Source: Vanrija pseudolonga
Taxonomy: Eukaryota; Basidiomycota; Tremellomycetes; Trichosporonales; Trichosporonaceae
NCBI RefSeq assembly: GCF_020906515.1
Contig: NC_085854.1
Span: 1,054,001-1,118,000 of the forward strand
DNA length: 64,000 nt
Direction of reading: 5' to 3'
The position numbers and the translations under genes were made by a program. How positions within the stretch are numbered: position 1 is the first letter of the stretch; each line of letters begins with the position of its first letter. Below the pieces are notes generated by a model, which ran no database searches, was not told the origin of the DNA, and was given only the letters and a program-made list of their open reading frames with translations. Shown piece after piece: positions 57,147 through 64,000 of the stretch.

Positions 57147-60100
57147 CTATATCGGGTTTGGGTCTGGCTCACCACTCTGGATCATCTTCAGCTTGTTCGT
57201 CAGTTCACCACGGTTCAGAGACGGCCGGAAGGCCCCGCCGCAGCCGCAGGTGGGTGACAGGTTGGTGCTCTTGGTTTGACCGCACTTCAAGCAGATGATG
57301 TCCTGGGTCTGCCACGACGTAACAATGCTTGACACGACATCAATGAGCGGGTGCTCGATGACAAACTTGTCGTACTCTGTGTCGCATTTCTGAAGTCATT
57401 AGCTCTGGGTTGACCAGCTGTAGCCGACTCACATGACAAGCCCACATTGCGTGTGGCGCATCGGTGACCTCCTTGGTGTTTGGATCCACACTTGGCAAGC
57501 AGTCGGGATCGCGCCCGAGGTCGACATCGCGAATTGCGTTGCAGCGGTCACAAGTAACCATTGGCACGACTAAGCTTTCGCCTGGGTTGCGGAACTGAGC
57601 ATCTGCTGCAAACTCGCGGACTCCGACCAAGTCCAAAAGGTTGCGACGGAGAACTTGAACGTCGACGAGCAAATCAGAGGAAAGGGAGAAGACCTCGCAC
57701 AATGACTTGACAAACTCGAGGGCGACGTTCTCGCGCTTGCGATCTCCTCTCCGCGTACCAGGGATGTCGGGAAAGATAAACGACGACGGCTGCCCATGCT
57801 GCGCGTTGGCATGAGCAACAGCTACCTCCCTCTTGATCTTGGAGACATCTTCCAACAGTTTGCGCGTGAGTGTGGTCGAAACGGCTTTGGCGGCTGCGAC
57901 CCTCTCCTTCTCTTTTGCCGGATTTGCCTGGGCAACAACTTCGTTGGACGTCTCGACGTTGAGGTTGTAGATCGGGCGGAGTGGTCCGCGGTTGTCGGTA
58001 ACGCTGCGTTTCGCTTGGTAGAGCAAGAAGATGAAGTCGGCCACGCGAAGCTCGAATGTGCCCTGAATCTCGACGGGGAGGAAGGCTTGAATGTTCCAGT
58101 CCGTACTCAGTTCGAACTGCTTCGGTGGGGGAGCGCCACTCCCAGCAAGCTCTGGTGGAATGCGGACGCCGCCGTAGTTGGCAACGTCCATCCAGGCGAG
58201 ATAGTTCCAGAACTGGACAACGTCGATAACAACGTGGCGGAACAGTTCGTGCGAGTTGGCAGCCGTGACGAGATACTTGGCAAAGGCGAACGCGCTCCCG
58301 GCATCGGGCTTGGAAGTGAGGATGAAGACGCGATTCAAGTCGGCGTAGACGACTTGCGTCCCCAGCCTCTTGAACTCGGCCAACAACTGGAGGAGCGTCT
58401 TGCGCATGAGGCCATGGATGAATCGGAACAGGGCTGGCTCGAACATGCAGCTCGAGCTTGAGCTAATCCAACGCCAGAAGTGATCCACGACTAGATCGGC
58501 CGACGAGTTGGTGGCGCCACGCACATGTGCTCGAGCCTTGTCAAGGAACCAGCCGCGAGCCAAGGACTTCAGGATCGTGAAGGTCTGGATGGACAACACA
58601 GCGTCGCCAAACATGACGCTGGCGTTCGCCGTACCCTGTGCGTACTCGTCGAGGTTGTGTGAGGCGGTGCCGAAGGCCATCGAACCAGTACCACTGCCCT
58701 CCATCTCGTTGACGAGAGCGGACTGGAGTACGGCGTTGATGGCCATGTCGGCCAGTTCCATCTCCAACACGACCGAGGAGTAACATCCCTTGGTTGAGAT
58801 GTGAGGGGGAGAGAGATCGAATGTGCCGTTGGCATCCTCTTCAGATCCTCCGAGGTCGGGCTTTGGAGACGGTGACCACCACAGAATCATGTCCTGCTGT
58901 CGGAGTCGGCGCGCAAATTCAAGATCAGCGACGAAGGTGGCGGGGTCGGAGCCGAGGTTCTGAGTACGAGTTAGAGAGGTGGTCTACGCATGAGTATAGT
59001 TCGGACTTACTCCAACTGGAACGTCGTAGTGTGATGCAATGTCGATCTGCTCGGCAATCCAAGCTGACAGGCGGAGATACTGCACCACCATGCGCTTGGA
59101 GGTGTTGACCAACCACATGAGGGACGCCTCCTCGTCCTTGACCGTCTTGATGGTCATGAACGGGAACTCGGAGAAGACGGCGTGGCGAGCCTGGTAGTAG
59201 GCGTGCTCGAAGGGCGAGCAGAGCGCAATGACATTGAGACCGGAACGAATGGCCTGGAGGTCTTTGGCCAGCTGCTTCATTGCACCAGTCTCGGTTGGCA
59301 GATATGTCACAGCGAACTGCAGCTCCTCTGGGTAATCGAAAGCCCCTCCTCGAGGGACCCGGTTGACGAGTTCCGAGTACCATCGTGATGGGTTCGGCAG
59401 CTGCTGGCGGTTGCGAGCATTGTCAACGACATAAACCTTGACCGGCCCAACAGGAGAGAACAAGGCAATGAGGTGGCGGGAGTTGACTGTGGCATGGAAC
59501 AGCAGGTGATACCTCAATCCTCGTCCACCGTTGAGGTAGCGATGACGAATGACACTAGCACCTGGTCGCTCCAGCTCGACGAGGTCGAAACCCTTGTCCA
59601 GACCGTGGCTGAGGCCACCAAGGGAACCCGACTTCAGAGCACAGGCAGTGCCAAGGTTGAGGAGGGCGCGCAGGACGAGTGGGACCTGGAATTGTCAGCG
59701 CGGAACTCAACCAGAATAGAGTGCTTACCTGCAACTCGAAGGCTCCATCGACATTGGGGTTATTGATGAGACTTGAGAAGTGTGACTCGCCGTCGACATA
59801 CAGCGCCTCGTCGACCATGAGGCGGTACAAGTTGAGCGATGCCTGCCCGCGAGGGAGGACTCGAGTCACGGGTGCCACATCGTACCTCGTCGAGAACGTC
59901 TCCAGTCCTGGCTTCTTCTTGAAGTTCAAGTAGAACTCGCGGGGCACTCGTAGCCGAACGCTCTGGAATGTGCCGTCGATAGCCAGCCAGAGTCGGAACT
60001 CGCCCGGGCGAGATGTCGAGGCGATCTGAAGCACATCCCATTGACGAGACGCCAGGTTGACCGACTGAGTGCGAATCATAGAGGAAACTGTGCCATCTGG

Positions 60101-63100
60101 TCGTGGCGCGTGCTTTCGAGAATGGGTGCGCTCGGCACGCTTCTTCCGCCACACCTTACGCATCGCCTTGATGTAGCCCGAGTAGTCCTCGTTGGGATCC
60201 GGAATGACCTCCGGCGCCTTCGGCTCCTGAGCCTTCTTACGCTTGACGACAGCGACCTTGGGCTTGGGAGCAGCGCCAGAAGAGCCAATGTCCTCCATGT
60301 CTGCGATGGCATTCGTCCTCATCTTGGCGAACATGTCTGTGAGCTTGTGCTGCTGGAACTTGTCCTCCTTGGCAGCGACACGCTTAAACAGCCAGTCTGG
60401 GTGGCGAATACGAGGGACTGGGTTGGCGACCTTCTGCAGAGCAGCAGGGATAGTGATGAGCTTCTGGATAACCGAACCAAGACGCTCGGTGTAGTAGCCC
60501 CAGTCCAGAATGGACCGCATGTCGAAGTCGTTAAGGCTGTTGTCCTTCAACCACTTGCGAAGGAAGTGGCGCTTGACAGCAATGTCGGCATCGAAGATGG
60601 CGACGGGAACAGCTCGCTCTGTGACAGGAGCTCCGTTGGGCTTTGCCGAGATGATGAACCGACAAGAGAGACCCTTGTCCTTCACCATCTGCTCTCCCAA
60701 GAACTCTGCTAGACGGCGAGCAGTCGAGATAGACGTCGACTTCTGCGAGCCATACTCGGCCAGGGTTTTCGACATTGATCGGTTCTCGGCGATGAGGTCG
60801 ACGAGCTCAGAGTCGTGCAGACTGGATGCCTTGCTCTGCAGGATATCAAGCCACTGATCAGCGACAACGGCGACAGCGGCGTAGCACTCCTCGGTGGTCG
60901 AGCCGAGCAGGAACTTGTCGAAGATTTGAGACTGGAAGATCTTGATCAACTGCAGCTCGCCACGTCGCTTGACTTCGAAGCCTTTGAGCTCTGCGAGTGA
61001 GCCATCAAAGTTGAAGACGGCGTATCGCTTCTTCAGCAGCTTGTCCTCCTCCTTGGACGACGGCAGGATCATGGCCTTGTACGGACCGTCGAGTTCGAAG
61101 AAGATCGAGTTCTCCTTCTTGACGTTGTAGATGCCCTTTTCGGGGTCAACGAGCTCGTGGTACTGGTGGTTTGTGAACTGCTCGTGCACCAGGTGGTTGA
61201 GCATGGTGCAGGGGTACGAGATGCCGAACTTCTTCCCTCCCTTGAGTTTGAAGTTGAAGTTTTCTGGGAACACGCCGGGAAGCATGCACCAGATTCCATC
61301 AGTGTCGAGCTCCAGAGGTCGGCCAATCTGCTCAACCAGCTGGCGAGCCATCTGGATGATCTTGGCACCCGTCAAGCAGGTGATGCCGGCCATCTCCATC
61401 GAGTACCAGCGTGCACCCTTGCGCATGACGTAGCCGTAGAAGGAGTTGAGAATACACTTGTGCGCCAACTGAAGCGAATCGTAGAGGACGATCATCTTCT
61501 TGGCTTCATCGACGACCGAGAGAGCGGCTCCGCTGCCCTGGGCTTTGTCAAGATTCTTCTTCCAGTCCTTGTGAAGGCCCTTGTACGTGTATCGGCGATC
61601 ACGGAAGGCGCGCACGGTATCAATGTAGAACGAGTTCTCGCGCTGGCAGATAATGGCGGTTTTGGTGACAACCTTGGTATCGTGGGTCTTCTTGTACACC
61701 TTGCGCGAGTAATCTCCCAGCCGCTTCTGCAGCAGCGCTGCCTGCTCAGCGGGGCCGAGATCGATGTAACGGCGTTTTGGCTGGTTCGGGAACTTGCCGG
61801 GGAAGAGCTCCTGCTCGAGAGCGTACCGAACCATGTTGACCTCGTCGCGCTTGGCGGGGAAGTATTCGCCACGCCATGCCCATTCCAGCCGTCGGTCACA
61901 CTCCTTGTCCGGCCGGTTGTAGTCGCAGACCGCACAAGCTGCCTCATCCTTCACCGAGTCCGGTTGCAGACGATTGGACAACATGATGTTGGGGTACATG
62001 GCGGCCACGTCCAAATGGTAGATGAGAGGTTTGTCGAAGCGGTTCGGGTTGTCACGCATGAGCTCCAGTGCAGCTGCGATCTCGGCCTTAACTTCGTCGT
62101 AGTTCTCGACGTCCTCAAGTTTGACCTGGCCTTCCTCAACCAGCGAGAACTTCAGCGCGTTGTCGAGGTCGTCCAATAGCTGCTGCATGGCGCTGGGCAC
62201 AACCTTGAAGTGTGTTGGAATGTCCGCGCGGAATACACCAGCCTCCAGCGCTTCGACGTGACCACCGACATAGGTCTCTGACGAGAGCAAGTGGCCCTCA
62301 TAGGTAGCGCTGTGTGGGTCTTCGTGTCGGTTTGGCATGATGATGTGGGCATCGTACGCTTCAACCTGTTCTGTCAATCATCCGTCCGTTTTGACCCCAA
62401 CTCACCATGAGAAGCGTCTCGCAGAGTGTGCCCGAACCCTTTCGCAGCACTTCGTCTGGGTTGAGGGGAATGATGTTGCACAGCGAGAAGATGAAGGGGT
62501 TGACGTATTTCATGTAGAGGTAGTAGGTCGCAACGGCGTCGGAGACGGAGTATGCGGCGAGCTTCTGAGGTTGTTCAATGGCGTACGGCGTCATGAGTTC
62601 GGGGTCGAGCTCGATGGGGTTGTAGCCCAACTTGGCCGTAGTAACAGCCTTCAAGCCTTGACTTCCTTGAGGCAGGTAAGAGTCTCGCTTCACCCAGCTG
62701 CAACGTCAGAGATAGCCCTGACAGTGACACTCACCGGAAGCAGTCCATGTGCATGCAGGCGCTGCACTTGTACTCGCCCTCGTTATCGGGCTTGAACCCA
62801 ATCTCGTTGTACATGCTGATGCCGTGAATCTTGGCACGCGCGTCCACAAACGGAAAGTCGAAGCTGTCTCCGTTGTAGGTCGCCATGACGGTCGGCTTGG
62901 AGTCTCGGATGTGTTCAAACCACCTTCGTATCAATGCAGGCTGGACAAGTCAGCCATGCTGGGCACGGGTATCGCGGGCCTTACCTCATCTGCTTCGTTG
63001 AAGATGGTAAACTCTCCCTCGTACTCTGGCTTTGGAGTGTACTCAAAGTCCTCGATGTCCTCGCCGACGATCTCACGGTTGGTGATGAGATAGCCCTGGC

Positions 63101-64000
63101 CATCAATCATGTATGAGATCATCATGATCTGATCTGTCTGCTGGTCGGGGAACTTGAGCGGCTGCTTCGTCGTCTCGATATCGTACGCCATGACCACAGG
63201 CTCGGCACGCCTTTCACGGTCCTTGATGCGCTCCATCTTGATGGTGCCCATCGATGAGGAAACGGTGTACCACAGACCGACACGGAGGTTGAGGTCGATG
63301 GCAACTCGGAGATAGTACGCGATGTCGTGCTCCCTGATGTCGATGATACACTCTGATGGTTCGCGATCCTTTCGTTTCCTCGCGTCCTCATCCTCGCCCC
63401 AGGCGCGTTGTTGCCCATCGTCGCCGTGGTTCGCGCTCTCCGCCCCAACAACGTCGGCGTACGCGTCGACCGCCGTAAACTTGGCAGAGTTGGCCTCTGC
63501 CAGCGGTAACAAGTCTCGGCGGACCGATTGGAAGTCGGTCGTATTCTGGAAGAACAGCTTGAGGAGCACGGGTGGCGCGGACAACAGATGGTTTGGCTAG
63601 TCGTCAGCGCGCAGGTCGACGCAGCCTTCACTCACCACATCCAAATCCCACTTCTTCTCTCGCTGCACTTTCTGAACCATCCCCTCGAATCGCTTTATCA
63701 ACCACTCCTCGACAATGGTCTCGGTACCGGCCTGTCACTGTCAGCGTTGTCGGCGATGCGCGCAACACCTACTCTACATGTCACGTAGAAGTAAGGCTGG
63801 TAAGGGATGGTCGCCTTGAACATCCCTCCATCGTCCTGGATGAAGTAGTAGTCGACGGCAGCAAGCCCGCTGGCATGGGTATCGGACTGCATCAGTGTCT
63901 ACACGGCGTCAGCAACGTCACCTGGTCGAGAGCATACCTGGTGCATGTTGACAAGCCATCCCTCCTTGGTCTCGCCGGCGGCGAGGTTGCTTTCGAAGCG
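57147..64000 (-). CDS. POL2: DNA polymerase epsilon catalytic subunit (5' truncated by window)
   Basis: This is the leading-strand replicative polymerase with 3'-5' proofreading. The N-terminus lies beyond 64000; the visible start includes [10 protein letters not shown] and [20 protein letters not shown]. Exo I is [20 protein letters not shown], exo II is [15 protein letters not shown] and exo [16 protein letters not shown]. Polymerase motif A is [20 protein letters not shown], motif [18 protein letters not shown] and motif [14 protein letters not shown]. The Pol-epsilon [16 protein letters not shown] segment between A and B is present. The inactive C-terminal polymerase-like half follows (to about 57400). 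It ends in two Cys clusters: CDRCNAIRD...WACHKC, joined by removing a GTGAGT intron, and [20 protein letters not shown]. The stop gives PDPNPI. Introns are few and short. Confidence 0.96.

Overview
This 64 kb window is nuclear DNA from a fungus, most likely a GC-rich basidiomycete yeast. Coding regions are broken by many short introns (mostly about 37-60 nt, GTGAGT-type donors, CTAAC-like branch sites). The proteins are typical fungal housekeeping proteins. The eIF3g and replication proteins look, from memory, closest to Tremellomycetes (Cryptococcus/Trichosporonales). That placement is inference, not a database result. I recognised no rRNA, tRNA, CRISPR array, prophage or intact transposon.

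Layout, left to right. (1) The 3' end of a Sel1-repeat gene, then translation factor eIF3g. (2) A replication pair transcribed divergently from one 218-bp promoter: RFC1 (minus) and ORC2 (plus). (3) A conserved-looking but unrecognised Pro/Arg-rich protein, followed by about 6 kb without a convincing gene (9.4-15.3 kb). That stretch first carries a dense CTTGGC/GCCAAG hexamer cluster and then short degenerate repeats. (4) A sugar-porter MFS transporter, a CAX-type Ca2+/H+ antiporter, proteasome chaperone PAC2 and polarity scaffold SPA2, all on plus. (5) Threonine deaminase ILV1 (minus) and the TPR protein YPP1/TTC7 (plus) are divergent. YPP1 then converges on SNO1/PdxT. (6) A secreted GH16 glycosidase and TMA20/MCTS1 with an unusual Lys/Gly-rich insertion. 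(7) A fungal membrane-bound GT2 glycosyltransferase (minus) with two long in-frame, stop-free introns, followed by 3.5 kb without a clear gene. (8) Mitochondrial GTPase MTG1 converges on mitochondrial glutamyl-tRNA synthetase MSE1. MSE1 shares a promoter with TRS130, and that promoter contains a perfect 193-bp GGT microsatellite. (9) DNA polymerase epsilon catalytic subunit POL2 runs off the right edge.

Three replication genes (RFC1, ORC2, POL2) and two mitochondrial translation genes (MTG1, MSE1) fall within the window, but there is no operon-like pathway cluster. I found no clear previously undescribed system. The observations most worth checking are the microsatellite that could be translated as an N-terminal polyproline tract on MSE1, the paired exitron-like introns in the GT2 gene, the hairpin near 41.08 kb, the hexamer cluster at 7.8-11.9 kb, and the TMA20 insertion. 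Splice sites were chosen by eye, using canonical GT/AG sites, frame continuity and family motifs.
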